This document shows, piece after piece, positions 53,441 to 63,291 of a DNA stretch of 64,000 nt; within the stretch, counting starts at the first letter, position 1, and each line of letters opens with the position of its first letter. The position numbers were made by a program, and so were the translations under genes. This DNA comes from K189A clade bacterium (GTDB taxonomy: Bacteria; Pseudomonadota; Gammaproteobacteria; Pseudomonadales; Azotimanducaceae): NCBI GenBank assembly GCA_902565895.1, contig CACFGV010000006.1, forward strand, positions 19,419-83,418, read 5' to 3'. Below the pieces are notes generated by a model. It saw only the letters and a program-made list of their open reading frames with translations, did not search any database and was not told where the DNA came from.

Positions 53441-55429
53441 ATGGCCGCTAAAGTGCGCCAACTGATCCAGAAACTGCGCTATCTGATTTTTATTTTTTCG
53501 GCGACGAGCCCGCTATTCCCGTTCTTTTTGGTGGCGTTGTTTTTCCTCGCCATTGTGTTGTTGGGCATGGGCGCCTACTTTGTGGGCCTGTTCTCATTAG
53601 ACAGCCTATCGGCAGAAGGCATCGACAATCAGCTCGGTGGTGGCGTGATCGATACGTTCTGGTGGTCTTTGAAGCATGTGCTGGACCCTGGGGCATTTTC
53701 CGAAGATTACGGGGCGCCGTTCTTAGTCAAAGTATTTGCGTTTGTGAACACTTTGATGGGGCTGTTGCTGGTTGGTGCTCTGATCGGCTTTATCGTCAAT
53801 TCCATCAATTCCATGATGGATCAGGTAATGCGTGGCTCGGTTAAGGTAGAAGAAAAGCGCCACGTCGTGATTCTTGGCTGGAACGATAAGGTGCCTTCCA
53901 TCATCAACATCCTGGCCCGTGGTCGTAATCGCATGATCGTTGTGATCCTGTCAGCTGAAGAGCCCAGAGAAGTACGAGAACGTTTGCGCCAGCGGTTGAA
54001 AGAACGACCTGGTTTACGGGTGTTGCCGCAGCGTGGCTCGGCGCATCTAACCTCAGAGTTGGATCGGGTCGCGTTGCGTCAAGCAGCAGCGGTGATCATG
54101 GTCGCCGATGATAGCGATCGAAACAATGTGGTGTCGGCGGATATCTCCAGCATTAAGAGTTTGATGTTGCTCAAGAGTTTTGATTTTAGCCAGGTTGAGC
54201 GCCCGAACCTGGTGGTCGAAGTCTCTGAGGACAGCACGCGCAGTTTGGTTGAAGGCATCAGCAACCCGCCCGTTCCCTCGGTTTCTGGGGGGGACTTTAT
54301 TGGCAAAACGTTGGTGCAATGCGCCCGCAACCCGGGCTATTCGAACATCTACACCGAATTGTTGGCGTTACGTGGTTATCGCCTGGTGATTGCCGAGTTT
54401 CCGGAATTTGAGGAGGCGCTGTTTGGCGATGTGGTAGCGCAGTTTGAAACCGCCATACCTATTGGGGTGAGTTGGGTAGAAGACGACGGACGTAGGGCGA
54501 TCATTCTGAATCCCGAGTTAGATTATGACCTAGGCCCTGGCGACGAATTGGTCATGCTTTCTCGATTTACCGGGGATCTGGCAGGGAGCCCAACGGAATT
54601 CGCCAACTTAAAACGCTTAGCGCAGCCGCGTTTCGATGCCAGCGCCGACGTTGATCAGGTTGAGCTGATGCCAGGCGACAGTCAGAGTCGGTTAGAGCGC
54701 GTAGCTGTAGTGGGCTACTCCAGCTCCTTTCGCAGTGTTCTAGAAGCTCTGAACGGCCATGCCACCGAGCAGAGCCATGTGCTGTTGCTCAACGAAGCGT
54801 CGAAGCATGATGTGTTGCCTCTGCCAGATTTAGACGAAGTGCGGGAACTGTTTCCCAATCTGGTCATCTCTGTGGAATACATAGATTTTGAAAACGGTTC
54901 TGATCAACGTCTGGTAGAACTCATAGGTGCCCAGGAAGCACTCGTTCTGCTGGCGGACGAGTCTGTTGCAGGTGCGGACTCCGATGCCGGTGTGGCGGTG
55001 AACCTACTGCGCTTGTCTGACGCCATTGCAGCGAATACCGAGTTGAATGTCGTGACAGAAGTCTTTGAATCCGCCAGCAGTGACTATTTGGCGCCGTTGC
55101 CGGTTACCGACGCGGTATATGGGCCAGAGCTGCTGAGCATTCAAATGGCTCAGATCGCAATGCGTCCAGCGCTGGCGCCGGTGTTTCGCGAGTTATTGAA
55201 CGCAGGGGGCATTGAGATGCGGGTGCGGCCGTTGGCGGCGTATATGACGGTCTCAGACACCATCGACTTTGCGCAACTGCAGCATATTTGTTTAAGCCGT
55301 AACGAGTCAGCCTTAGGCATTGCTCGAGCCGGAGCATCTGGCGAGGTGATTTTTTGCCCTGGTACGGAGCGATTGCCCGCCATGGTCGATGACAAGGTCG
55401 TTGTCTTGGCACAACAGCTCTACGTGTAG
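53441..55429 (+). CDS. CASTOR/POLLUX-type ion channel with RCK/TrkA-N domains
   Basis: A 662-residue membrane protein with two to three helices near the N-terminus (about 26-50 and 95-120) around a pore-like segment TFWWSLKHVLDPG. It then has nucleotide-binding RCK modules. The first starts EEKRHVVILGWNDKVPSII, the signature of the plant CASTOR/POLLUX (DMI1) family. The second starts about residue 420 (ERVAVVGYSSSFRSVL). Plant members are nuclear-envelope cation channels; bacterial members are little studied. The 2-nt spacing to the hybrid kinase implies co-expression and possibly ion-flux control by, or signalling from, the kinase. Confidence 0.85.
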   Translation: MAAKVRQLIQKLRYLIFIFSATSPLFPFFLVALFFLAIVLLGMGAYFVGLFSLDSLSAEGIDNQLGGGVIDTFWWSLKHVLDPGAFSEDYGAPFLVKVFAFVNTLMGLLLVGALIGFIVNSINSMMDQVMRGSVKVEEKRHVVILGWNDKVPSIINILARGRNRMIVVILSAEEPREVRERLRQRLKERPGLRVLPQRGSAHLTSELDRVALRQAAAVIMVADDSDRNNVVSADISSIKSLMLLKSFDFSQVERPNLVVEVSEDSTRSLVEGISNPPVPSVSGGDFIGKTLVQCARNPGYSNIYTELLALRGYRLVIAEFPEFEEALFGDVVAQFETAIPIGVSWVEDDGRRAIILNPELDYDLGPGDELVMLSRFTGDLAGSPTEFANLKRLAQPRFDASADVDQVELMPGDSQSRLERVAVVGYSSSFRSVLEALNGHATEQSHVLLLNEASKHDVLPLPDLDEVRELFPNLVISVEYIDFENGSDQRLVELIGAQEALVLLADESVAGADSDAGVAVNLLRLSDAIAANTELNVVTEVFESASSDYLAPLPVTDAVYGPELLSIQMAQIAMRPALAPVFRELLNAGGIEMRVRPLAAYMTVSDTIDFAQLQHICLSRNESALGIARAGASGEVIFCPGTERLPAMVDDKVVVLAQQLYV

Positions 55430-55487
55430 AGCCCGTCGTGATCGCGTCTTGGGTCGCGCCGCGACGTTATGCATAAAACGCCTAGGG

Positions 55488-55847
55488 CTAGAGCAGTGCG
55501 GTAATTTTTTCCAGTAGCCGATTAAGGTTAACCGGTTTGGTGTCGAAATCGTCGGCACCGGCGTCCATAGCTTTAATGCGATCTTGTTCGAGCGCATGGG
55601 CGGTTAGGGCGATGATCGGAATGCTTTTAAGATCGTCATCCGCCTTTGCGTTAGAGGTGGCGGTCCAACCGTCCATGACCGGTAGACCCATGTCCATCAG
55701 CACCAGATCGGGTCGATCCGCACGCATCATGTCCAAGCCCTCTTGCCCATCGACGGCAATAGAGATGTCGTAGCCCTTGCGCTTAAGTCGCCGTGACAGC
55801 ATGTCGCGGTTCATTTCGTTGTCTTCGACGATCAGGATATTCGGCAT
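55488..55847 (-). CDS. Stand-alone response-regulator receiver protein
   Basis: The ATG at 55845-55847 gives 119 residues, just a receiver domain. ILIVEDNEMNRDML has the acidic pocket, LVLMDMGLPVMDGW the phosphorylatable Asp, ALTAHAL the Thr switch and DTKPVN the Lys. It resembles DivK-like single-domain regulators that relay phosphate. It converges on the CASTOR-like gene, separated by 58 nt, so the hybrid kinase is the obvious phosphodonor. Confidence 0.88.
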   Translation of the reverse strand: MPNILIVEDNEMNRDMLSRRLKRKGYDISIAVDGQEGLDMMRADRPDLVLMDMGLPVMDGWTATSNAKADDDLKSIPIIALTAHALEQDRIKAMDAGADDFDTKPVNLNRLLEKITALL

Positions 55848-55921
55848 AATTAAATTTCTCTGTGTTCGCCAAAGGTTAACAAAACGAGCCACCCAATCAA
55901 ATGACAACCGAGGCAGAAGGT

Positions 55922-55953
55922 CGCGATGAAGCCATTACTCGGTCTTCATCGCG
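55922..55953. terminator. Strong hairpin after acnB
   Basis: CGCGATGAAG (55922-55931) pairs perfectly with CTTCATCGCG (55944-55953) around a 12-nt loop. It lies just beyond the acnB stop and upstream of the receiver gene start. There is no U-tract on the acnB strand, so it may act as an RNA-end stabiliser rather than an intrinsic terminator. Confidence 0.45.
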
Positions 55954-55969
55954 CCTTTCTTCGAGTCAG

Positions 55970-58579
55970 TTAGGCAACCTCGACGATCTGCTGTGCTGCA
56001 ATCAGTTTGCCTTGCTCGGCAGATTGTTGAAACGATTCGATTTGGTCGAAGTTCATGTAGCGGTAAACCTCAGACGCCATAGAATCGATTTTAGAGGCGT
56101 ACTCCATGTATTCCGTCGGGGTTGGCAGGCGACCTAGAATGCCCCCCACCGAAGCCAGCTCTGCAGACGTCAGATAGACATTGGCGCCATCGCCGAGTCG
56201 GTTCGGAAAGTTCCGTGTCGAAGTAGACAACACGGTCGTGCCGGCCAATACCCGGGCCTGGTTGCCCATGCACAGCGAGCAGCCCGGCATTTCGGTGCGC
56301 GCACCAACGCGACCATAAATGTTGTAGTAACCCTCTTCCATCAGCGTATGGGCGTCCATGCGTGTGGGTGGGCAGATCCAAAAGCGTGTGTTCACCGCAT
56401 CGGCTTCATCCAGCAGCTTGCCAGCCGCGCGGAAGTGACCAATGTTGGTCATGCACGAACCTATGAAAATCTCATCAACCTTATCGCCCGCCACTTCGGA
56501 CAACAACCGGGCATCGTCTGGATCGTTCGGGCAGCACACGATGGGTTCGTTGATGTCTGCCAGATCGATCTCGATAACCGCCGCGTACTCGGCGTCGGCG
56601 TCAGCGCTCATCAACGAAGGATTGGCCAACCATGCCTCCATGCTCTGAACCCGACGCTCCAGCGTGCGTACATCGCCGTAGCCTTCGGCGATCATCCAGC
56701 GCAATAGGGTGATGTTCGAGCGCAAATATTCTGCTACTGAATCTTCGCTGAGCTTGATAGTACAACCTGCCGCAGAGCGTTCTGCTGAGGCGTCTGACAA
56801 CTCAAAGGCTTGCTCTACGGTTAATGTGTCCAGCCCCTCAATTTCTAAAATACGGCCGGAAAAGAAGTTCTTCTTATTCTTCTTCTCGACTGTGAGCAGA
56901 CCTTCTTTAATGCCGTAGTAAGGAATTGCGTGCACCAAGTCGCGCAGGGTAATGCCGGGTTGCATCTCGCCTTTAAAGCGCACCAGTACAGATTCAGGCA
57001 TATCTAAAGGCATAACCCCGGTCGCTGCGGCAAAGGCCACCAGCCCAGAGCCGCCTGGGAACGAAATGCCCATAGGGAAGCGGGTGTGGGAATCGCCGCC
57101 AGTACCGACAGTGTCGGGCAACAGCATGCGGTTCAGCCAACTGTGAATGATGCCGTCGCCCGGTCGCAGAGATACACCGCCTCGATTCATAATAAAGTCA
57201 GGCAGGTTGTGTTGGGTATCGATGTCCACAGGCTTTGGATAGGCTGCGGTGTGGCAGAACGACTGCATGACCAAGTCTGCAGAAAAGCCTAAGCACGCTA
57301 GGTCTTTCAACTCGTCACGGGTCATAGGCCCAGTGGTGTCCTGAGAACCCACGGTGGTCATCTTCGGCTCGCAATAGGTGCCGGGGCGCACGCCGTCGAC
57401 GCCACAAGCTTTGCCAACCATTTTTTGCGCCAGGGTATAACCGGTGCTCGATTCTTCGGGTGCCGCAGGACGTCTGAACACGTCGGAAGGGGGTAGACCC
57501 AAGTGTTCGCGACTACGTTGGGTCAGACCCCGTCCAATAATCAGGTTGATTCGACCGTCTGCCTGTACTTCGTCGAGAATTACGTCGGACTTGTGCTCGA
57601 ACTCAGAAAGTACCTCGCCAGCTTCGCTAAGAATTTTGCCTTCGTAAGGACGGATTTCGATCACGTCGCCGAAGTTGAGCTTCTCAACCGGGGCTTCAAA
57701 TACCAGCGCTCCGGCATCCTCCATGGTGTTGAAAAAGATCGGCGCAACTTTGTTGCCGATACAAATGCCGCCAGACCGCTTATTCGGCACTCCGGGAATG
57801 TCCTCACCGAAAAACCACAGCACAGAGTTGGTGGCGGACTTACGAGATGACCCTGTGCCCATGACATCGCCGACAAAGGCCACAGGCAATTCGTGGTCGC
57901 GCATGGCCTCGATCTGCGCCATTGGGCCTACACTGCCGTGTTCCTCTGGTTCCAAACCTTCTCGAGTCATTTTGTACATGGCGCGGGCATGCAATGGTAT
58001 GTCGGGGCGCGACCAAGCGTCTTGAGCAGGTGAGAGGTCGTCGGTGTTGGTTTCGCCGGTCACTTTAAACACAACCGCTTTAACGCTCTCAGGCACCGCA
58101 TCGTTGGTAGTGAACCATTCGGCATCAGCCCAGGATTGCAAAACCGCTTTAGCGTGCTCGTTGCCCGCATCAGCCTTCGCGGCCACATCATGAAAGGCAT
58201 CGAAAACCAGTGTGGTCGACTTCAGTTCTGTAGCTGCCGCTGCGGCCAGTTCATCGTCGTCTAGCAGTTTGACCAGCGTCTCAACATTGTAGCCGCCGTG
58301 CATATTGCCCAGCAGCTCTACCGCTGTCGCTCGATCAATAATGGGTGAAGAAGCATCGCCGTTGACAATGGCCGACAGAAAGCTCGCCTTCACATAGGCC
58401 GCTTCGTCGACGCCTGGGGGTACGCGATTGGCGATCAGGTCGAGTAAAAAGGCCTCTTCGCCTGCGGGTGGGGCCTTAAGCAATTCAACGAGGTCGGCAG
58501 TCCAGGCCGGATCCAATGCTTTGGGGGGTATTCCAAGTTCTGCACGCTCACTGACATGAGCTCGATAGGCTTCAAGCAC
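55970..58579 (-). CDS. acnB: Aconitate hydratase B (aconitase/2-methylisocitrate dehydratase)
   Basis: The start is set at GTG 58577-58579, which gives the canonical N-terminus (M)[15 protein letters not shown] and 869 residues. The frame is open 8 codons further to a TTG inside the ribosome-site region (AAGGAGAG). The AcnB order is seen: HEAT-like domain (about 1-160), swivel domain ([16 protein letters not shown]), then the [4Fe-4S] ligands in FIGSCMTN and [10 protein letters not shown], with [13 protein letters not shown]. It interconverts citrate and isocitrate in the TCA cycle. A TATAAT promoter element lies about 65 nt upstream. Confidence 0.95.
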   Translation of the reverse strand: MLEAYRAHVSERAELGIPPKALDPAWTADLVELLKAPPAGEEAFLLDLIANRVPPGVDEAAYVKASFLSAIVNGDASSPIIDRATAVELLGNMHGGYNVETLVKLLDDDELAAAAATELKSTTLVFDAFHDVAAKADAGNEHAKAVLQSWADAEWFTTNDAVPESVKAVVFKVTGETNTDDLSPAQDAWSRPDIPLHARAMYKMTREGLEPEEHGSVGPMAQIEAMRDHELPVAFVGDVMGTGSSRKSATNSVLWFFGEDIPGVPNKRSGGICIGNKVAPIFFNTMEDAGALVFEAPVEKLNFGDVIEIRPYEGKILSEAGEVLSEFEHKSDVILDEVQADGRINLIIGRGLTQRSREHLGLPPSDVFRRPAAPEESSTGYTLAQKMVGKACGVDGVRPGTYCEPKMTTVGSQDTTGPMTRDELKDLACLGFSADLVMQSFCHTAAYPKPVDIDTQHNLPDFIMNRGGVSLRPGDGIIHSWLNRMLLPDTVGTGGDSHTRFPMGISFPGGSGLVAFAAATGVMPLDMPESVLVRFKGEMQPGITLRDLVHAIPYYGIKEGLLTVEKKNKKNFFSGRILEIEGLDTLTVEQAFELSDASAERSAAGCTIKLSEDSVAEYLRSNITLLRWMIAEGYGDVRTLERRVQSMEAWLANPSLMSADADAEYAAVIEIDLADINEPIVCCPNDPDDARLLSEVAGDKVDEIFIGSCMTNIGHFRAAGKLLDEADAVNTRFWICPPTRMDAHTLMEEGYYNIYGRVGARTEMPGCSLCMGNQARVLAGTTVLSTSTRNFPNRLGDGANVYLTSAELASVGGILGRLPTPTEYMEYASKIDSMASEVYRYMNFDQIESFQQSAEQGKLIAAQQIVEVA

Positions 58580-58921
58580 GGTTATGTCTCTCCTTTCCTT
58601 CAACCGGGTGCGTAACGCCGAACGGGCGCTGCATTGAGCGGCGAATTATAGGTCAGGCACGACACATTTGCAGGATTACTCGCGGCATGAGGTTGAATTC
58701 CTGTTGCTACCTGATTTGGGGTGCTATCTTGAGTGTTAAATTGTTTTTTGGCGGTAGCACATCGGACAGGATGTGTTTTCCTTGGGCAGCTCGATCACGC
58801 TGGATTGCGGACCAAGGCGGGCATACTCTTGTTCGTAAAGCAGGGAAACAACATCGAGCTATGTTGTGCTCGTTCTAAAAGTACAGCTCGCGCGATGTAT
58901 AAATTGTCTTAGGGGAAAGCT
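58580..58921. promoter_or_regulatory. Divergent control region between acnB and the SCP2-hydrolase gene
   Basis: On the minus strand a perfect -10 TATAAT (58645-58650) faces acnB, with a poor -35 (CTGCAA at 17 nt), predicting a leader of about 60 nt. On the plus strand TATAAA (58898-58903) and GGGGAAAGC sit just ahead of the ATG at 58922. A short open frame at 58687-58878 has no ribosome site and is not credible. No operator was recognised. Confidence 0.45.
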
Positions 58922-60172
58922 ATGGGTATTGAGGTAGATATTGATAACTGGGCACAACAATGCAACGAGGACGGCGAGTTCGCTGCGGCAGCACGGCATT
59001 GGCAGGGAGGCATCACCTTGGAGATCGATGGAGAAGAGTTGGGGCTGACCATTGTCGACGGCCAAGCACAGGCCGGTGTGGCGACGGGCTCTGGTGTTGT
59101 GAAGTACTCCGGCAACGCTGAGGTTTGGCAAGAAATGTTGCGGGCAACGCCGGCAAGGTTTCACAACGACCTCATGGCTAATGTCAGTGCAGGTGGTGGT
59201 CTGAGGTTTGAGCGGGCTGAAAACTCTGTTGTACATGCGCAGTACTACCCAGCGATTATGCGGGCCGTCGAGTTGTTACGTCCCAAAGGAGAAGACTATC
59301 CGCTGCGCGCAGGTGACGTGTCTGCCCACGGACAGATTGATATGCCGGTAGGTCGATATGTACACCTTGATCTAAATGGATTTGATCATCGCATTTATTT
59401 TGAAGAGGCCGGCGAAGGTATTCCTGTAATGATGCAACACACGGCTGGCTGTCATGGCAGTCAATGGCGTCATTTATTTGAGATGCCCGAGATCACCAGT
59501 CGCTTTCGCCTGATAGCCTACGATTTACCCTGTCATGGCAAGTCGATTCCGCCGGTGGAGAAAGATTGGTGGGAGCAAACCTATAATCTAGAGGGTGAGT
59601 TCCTGCGCAGCATACCGGTGAAGCTGGCGGAAGTTTTGCAGTTAGACGAGCCAATTTTTATGGGGTGTTCCGTAGGCGGTCTGTTGGCTCTGGATCTGGC
59701 CCTCCGACATCCTGATGTTTTTCGCGCTGTGATTTCTGTGGAAGGCGCTTTGAGCATCGGCGGCTCCTTGGAGGCGCTGGGTGATTTGTGGCACCCACAA
59801 ATCGGTAACGAATACAAGGCGCGCTTGATGGATGGTTTGATGTCACCGACCTCGCCTAAGGCATACCGCAAAGAAACGTCCTTTGTTTACGCCAGTGGTT
59901 GGCCACCAGCGTTTATTGGAGATTTGTATTATTACGTGAAGGACTATGACCTTAGCGATCAAGCCCATGAAATTGATACCAACCAGGTCGGTGTGCACAT
60001 TCTTTCAGGAGAGTATGACTACAGCGGTAAGTCTGAGTTGGGGAAGGCGGCGAGTGATGCGATCAAGGGGTCTAGCTGGGCTGAAATGAAGGGTGTGGGT
60101 CACTTTCCTATGTCGGAAAATCCCGAAGCGTTTAAGCGGTATTTGCTGCCTGTCTTGGATCGTATTGCCTAG
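58922..60172 (+). CDS. Alpha/beta hydrolase with N-terminal SCP2-like domain
   Basis: A 416-residue soluble protein of two parts. Residues about 20-120 look like a sterol-carrier-protein-2-type lipid pocket (GGITLEIDGEELGLTIVDGQ). Residues 140-416 are an alpha/beta hydrolase with QHTAGCHGSQW (oxyanion), the nucleophile elbow MGCSVGGLLAL (Ser), the acid in LSGEYDYSG and the His in GVGHFPMSENP. The fusion suggests hydrolysis of a bulky hydrophobic ester or thioester held by the SCP2-like part. A GGGGAAAG ribosome site precedes the ATG. It diverges from acnB. Confidence 0.78.
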   Translation: MGIEVDIDNWAQQCNEDGEFAAAARHWQGGITLEIDGEELGLTIVDGQAQAGVATGSGVVKYSGNAEVWQEMLRATPARFHNDLMANVSAGGGLRFERAENSVVHAQYYPAIMRAVELLRPKGEDYPLRAGDVSAHGQIDMPVGRYVHLDLNGFDHRIYFEEAGEGIPVMMQHTAGCHGSQWRHLFEMPEITSRFRLIAYDLPCHGKSIPPVEKDWWEQTYNLEGEFLRSIPVKLAEVLQLDEPIFMGCSVGGLLALDLALRHPDVFRAVISVEGALSIGGSLEALGDLWHPQIGNEYKARLMDGLMSPTSPKAYRKETSFVYASGWPPAFIGDLYYYVKDYDLSDQAHEIDTNQVGVHILSGEYDYSGKSELGKAASDAIKGSSWAEMKGVGHFPMSENPEAFKRYLLPVLDRIA

Positions 60173-60338
60173 CGCAGGGCCATATTGCCCATAGATTTTT
60201 CGGCGTAGCTAATAACGACTTTCATGCCGCGAGCCTTGATGTTGAACCGACCCCATCGGCACCACCTCCGTTAACAGGCCTGGATGCCAGAAATAACCGG
60301 CCAAGAGAAGATCTAGTGCAGAATGGGGTGGCTTAGAG

Positions 60339-60769
60339 TCATTCAACCAAGCCCATAATTTGTGCCGGAGTCAGTGCCAGAGCGGTGGCTACCTCGTTAA
60401 AGAAGGCGATCTCCATGCCATGACGCGGCCGTCGACATTAATCACTTCAGCCAGGGCTTGGATGGTTTGTACTTTGTCTGTACTACGCATTTTACTTGAT
60501 GCACTGGCCAGATACTCCTGCAATGGTGCAACCTCATACATTTCTGAATTTGCAGCGATGCGTATGTCCGCTGACGAGTAGTTTTTGCCGAGGTGCTTTT
60601 CCAGCACGCTACGCACCATGTCGACCTCGACTTCTTCGATGTTGGTGTCAGCGGCGGTAGCGCGCGACAATGTCATGAGCATGACTTCCTCAGCCAGTGC
60701 GCTTTGCTCCTGTTCAGTAGGTTTGGAGCCGAAGACTTTGAGTACATTGTTTATGGTAGCCGATGCCAT
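60339..60769 (-). pseudogene. TerB-like paralogue with a C-terminal frameshift
   Basis: From ATG 60767-60769 the frame matches the intact TerB-like protein at 47293 almost throughout (EVMLMTLSRATAADTNIEEV, then SADIRIAANSEMYEV). After DGRV near 60430 it runs into MAWRSPSLTR and stops at 60389. Removing one base's worth of shift restores MEIAFFNEVATALAL and a natural end at 60339. One nucleotide is therefore missing relative to the paralogue, in the second metal-binding turn. It may be a real pseudogene or a sequencing error. It follows the zinc-ribbon gene on the same strand. Confidence 0.75.
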
Positions 60770-60841
60770 GACTCTGCTCTCCCGTTAGTAATGATGAAAA
60801 TAGTTAGCCAAATAACGATTTTAGTCAATCGCTGAGCGTAA

Positions 60842-61240
60842 CTATTTTTTCGGCTTGAACAGTGCGTTGAGTGCGTCGAGGGTGGGGTCTGTTGTGGGCG
60901 TGTCTGCTGGCTCGGGGTCGCTGTCTTCGCTGTCCGTGCTGGGCGCCTTGCCGAATAGGTTGGCCAGTGCGTCTTTTGCGGCATCGCCCTTGGACTTTTT
61001 GTTGGGATTATAGGCGTCGCTGACGGGAATAAAAAAGCTGCAAAAGTTGGCGTTTTCTTTTTCAACCGGCGGATCGGCGCGATCCTCGGCACACACACCG
61101 ACTCGTTCCGGCAAAAAGTGTTTGCACATACGGCAACAATGCAGATCGCTAAAGCAGGCGGGGCAGTTATTGTGACGGCTAATTGGGCGTGGAATATCCG
61201 CCAGATCACGGCCGCAGTTCCAGCACACCACAGCGCTCAT
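60842..61240 (-). CDS. Small zinc-ribbon protein of unknown function
   Basis: The ATG at 61238-61240 lies 10 nt after GGAGG and is preferred over the one at 61249, which is only 1 nt from it; the product is 132 residues. The N-terminal half has three CxxC pairs (CWNC, CPAC, CRMC) plus further Cys and His (LHCC, GVCAED, FCSFF), giving at least two zinc sites. The C-terminal half is acidic and disordered (SEDSDPEPADTPTTD). I recall similar short proteins in gammaproteobacteria without a known function. It precedes the TerB-like pseudogene by 72 nt. Confidence 0.72.
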   Translation of the reverse strand: MSAVVCWNCGRDLADIPRPISRHNNCPACFSDLHCCRMCKHFLPERVGVCAEDRADPPVEKENANFCSFFIPVSDAYNPNKKSKGDAAKDALANLFGKAPSTDSEDSDPEPADTPTTDPTLDALNALFKPKK

Positions 61241-61399
61241 GGTTGCCATGCCTCCAAAGGAGTTGTGCGCGCTTGCACTACTGTGCCACAGACGCCCCTA
61301 CCCATCTGCAACCAAAGCTTGCTTGCAGTCCACACAGTGAAGGATGATTGACCAATATCCATAAGCGTATATTAGCGCATAAGTTACGGAGATCATGGG

Positions 61400-62305
61400 A
61401 TGAGCTACAGCATAGAACGAGCCCCTTTTGGCAACACCGGCCACAACAGTAGCCGCGCAATTTTTGGCGCTGCAGCATTAGGCGCTATGTCCCAAGAGCG
61501 TGCAGATCGTACCTTGGAACTGATGGCCAGCTATGGTCTCAACCACATTGATGTGGCGGCGAGTTATGGCGAGGCCGAATTGCGTTTGGCCCCTTGGTTA
61601 GCACAGCATCGTAATGACGTATTTTTGGCGACCAAGACGGGCCATCGCACTGCCGCCCGAGCAAAGCAGCAATTGCACGAATCGTTAGAACGCATGCAAG
61701 TGGATCAGATTGACCTGATCCAAATGCACAACCTCACCAACGAAAACGACTGGCAAACCGCCATGGGGCCAGGTGGCGCGCTGGGAGCCCTGGTGGAAGC
61801 TAAAGAACAAGGGTTAGTACGGTTTATTGGCGTTACCGGCCATGGCACCTACGCACCAGCCATGCATATAAAAAGCTTAGAGACCTATGCTTTTGATTCC
61901 ATACTGGTGCCTTACAGCTTTGTGATGATGAATAACCCAGAATATGCCGCAGACTTTGATGCGCTGTACGAGCTGTGCAGCCAACGCGGTGTGGCCATGC
62001 AGACCATTAAGAGCATCGCGGCACGACGATGGAAAGACGACGACCCCGAGCGGCGCTTGAGCTGGTATCGGCCGCTAAGAGATTCTGGCGTTATACAGCG
62101 CGCGGTAGACTTTGTGCTCGCTCGGCCAGGTCTGTTTTTAAATACCAGCAGTGACGCGACGTTATTGGAACTGCTGCTACAGGCCGTGGCGGCACCGCGC
62201 CAGCAGGTGGATGTGCAAGCGCTACAGAACGATCTGGTAGAGCAGGGCATCGAACCGCTATTTGTGCGCGACGTCAGCGATGACGTACTGTTGGCCAACG
62301 CCTGA
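61400..62305 (+). CDS. Aldo/keto reductase family protein
   Basis: A 301-residue TIM-barrel oxidoreductase. IERAPFGNTGHNSS starts the barrel. The catalytic tetrad is partly visible: Asp in NHIDVAASYGE, Tyr in the same stretch, Lys in ATKTGHR, and the His position as LIQMHNLT. NADPH-binding residues near the C-terminus are weak, as in the more diverged AKR branches. It reduces a carbonyl of unknown identity. The TauD-like gene follows after 38 nt, with a good ribosome site (GAGAGGAG). Confidence 0.83.
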   Translation: MSYSIERAPFGNTGHNSSRAIFGAAALGAMSQERADRTLELMASYGLNHIDVAASYGEAELRLAPWLAQHRNDVFLATKTGHRTAARAKQQLHESLERMQVDQIDLIQMHNLTNENDWQTAMGPGGALGALVEAKEQGLVRFIGVTGHGTYAPAMHIKSLETYAFDSILVPYSFVMMNNPEYAADFDALYELCSQRGVAMQTIKSIAARRWKDDDPERRLSWYRPLRDSGVIQRAVDFVLARPGLFLNTSSDATLLELLLQAVAAPRQQVDVQALQNDLVEQGIEPLFVRDVSDDVLLANA

Positions 62306-62343
62306 AAGGCCCTCGGGTAAAGGCAAGAGAGAGGAGAATCATT

Positions 62344-63237
62344 ATGGCAACGGATTGGCAGGTAAAAAGACTCGCTGGCGCACTGGGGGCAGAGGTCAGT
62401 GGAACCGACCTTACCACCACGAGCGGTTCCGACATTCAGCTTATCAAAGCGTTATTGCTGGAACACAAAGTATTGTTTTTTCCTGGGCAGACCATTAGTC
62501 CGTCGCAACATGTAGAGTTTGGCCACAACTTTGGTGAGCTAGAAGATCATCCGAATCTAAAAAACCCATTTACCGACCACCCCTATATTTTTGAGTTGGC
62601 GGCAACCCAGGGTGGTGTTGCTGATGAATGGCATACGGATATTACCTTTCAAGACCAACCGTCCATTATGTCGATCTTGCATATGGTGAAGTGCCCAGAA
62701 GTAGGCGGCGACACCATGTGGACAAACTTAGAGCAGGCCTTTGATGAACTGTCTACGCCGATGCAGCAATTGTGTGAAGGCACCACTGCGTTGCACGATG
62801 CCGCGCCCCACAGTCGTCCAGACATCATGGCGATTCATCCGGTGGTGCGATTGCACCCAGAGACTGGGCGTAAGTCGTTGTATGTGAATGAACACTTCAC
62901 CCGTCGTATCGTCGAGATGAACGTCACCGAGAGCGATGCGGTGCTGGGTTACCTTACCGGTTGGGTAAAGAACCCACGCTTCACCGTGCGCTACCACTGG
63001 ACCCCAGGGACCATTGCAATATGGGACAACCGCTGCACCCAACACTTTGTCTTAAACGACTTTGAAGGCGAGCGGGTGATTCAGCGAGTGACGGTGATGG
63101 GTGACCAAGTGGAAGCCGCCGCGCGGCCCGTCGCACAGCCTTGGGTGCGCGAGGGCCGTAAATCCGCCACCAGCCGTTACGACCGCCAAATGCGTCAGTA
63201 CCTTAGAAGCCGGGATCAAGAAGCGGTCGACGTTTGA
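62344..63237 (+). CDS. TauD/TfdA-family 2-oxoglutarate-dependent dioxygenase
   Basis: A 297-residue non-haem iron enzyme. The iron ligands are His and Asp in EWHTDITF and a distal His in NRCTQHFVLND. The 2-oxoglutarate-binding Arg lies in GERVIQRVTVMGD. The N-terminus (LAGALGAEVSGTDL) and MWTNLEQAFDEL are also typical. Members hydroxylate taurine, alkyl sulfates, phenoxyacids or similar small organics. There is no sulfur-assimilation gene next to it, so the substrate is open. It is probably in an operon with the aldo/keto reductase. Confidence 0.88.
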   Translation: MATDWQVKRLAGALGAEVSGTDLTTTSGSDIQLIKALLLEHKVLFFPGQTISPSQHVEFGHNFGELEDHPNLKNPFTDHPYIFELAATQGGVADEWHTDITFQDQPSIMSILHMVKCPEVGGDTMWTNLEQAFDELSTPMQQLCEGTTALHDAAPHSRPDIMAIHPVVRLHPETGRKSLYVNEHFTRRIVEMNVTESDAVLGYLTGWVKNPRFTVRYHWTPGTIAIWDNRCTQHFVLNDFEGERVIQRVTVMGDQVEAAARPVAQPWVREGRKSATSRYDRQMRQYLRSRDQEAVDV

Positions 63238-63291
63238 TTCTTCACTGCTTTCACTCTGTCACAAAGCGGCTGAGTGAGGGTGATTAGACTA

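Noticed and set aside
55430..55487. Long-range AGCCC/GGGCT pairing between the channel and receiver genes as a terminator
   Set aside because: The arms are only 5 bp and about 45 nt apart, with no U-tract.
58687..58878. A 63-codon open frame upstream of the SCP2-hydrolase
   Set aside because: It has no ribosome site, a non-protein-like composition and lies in the divergent promoter region.
60173..60338. Minus-strand fragment ending in MKVVISYAEKSMGNMALR
   Set aside because: The stretch reads like protein but has no start, ribosome site or recognised family, so it is too short to call a pseudogene.
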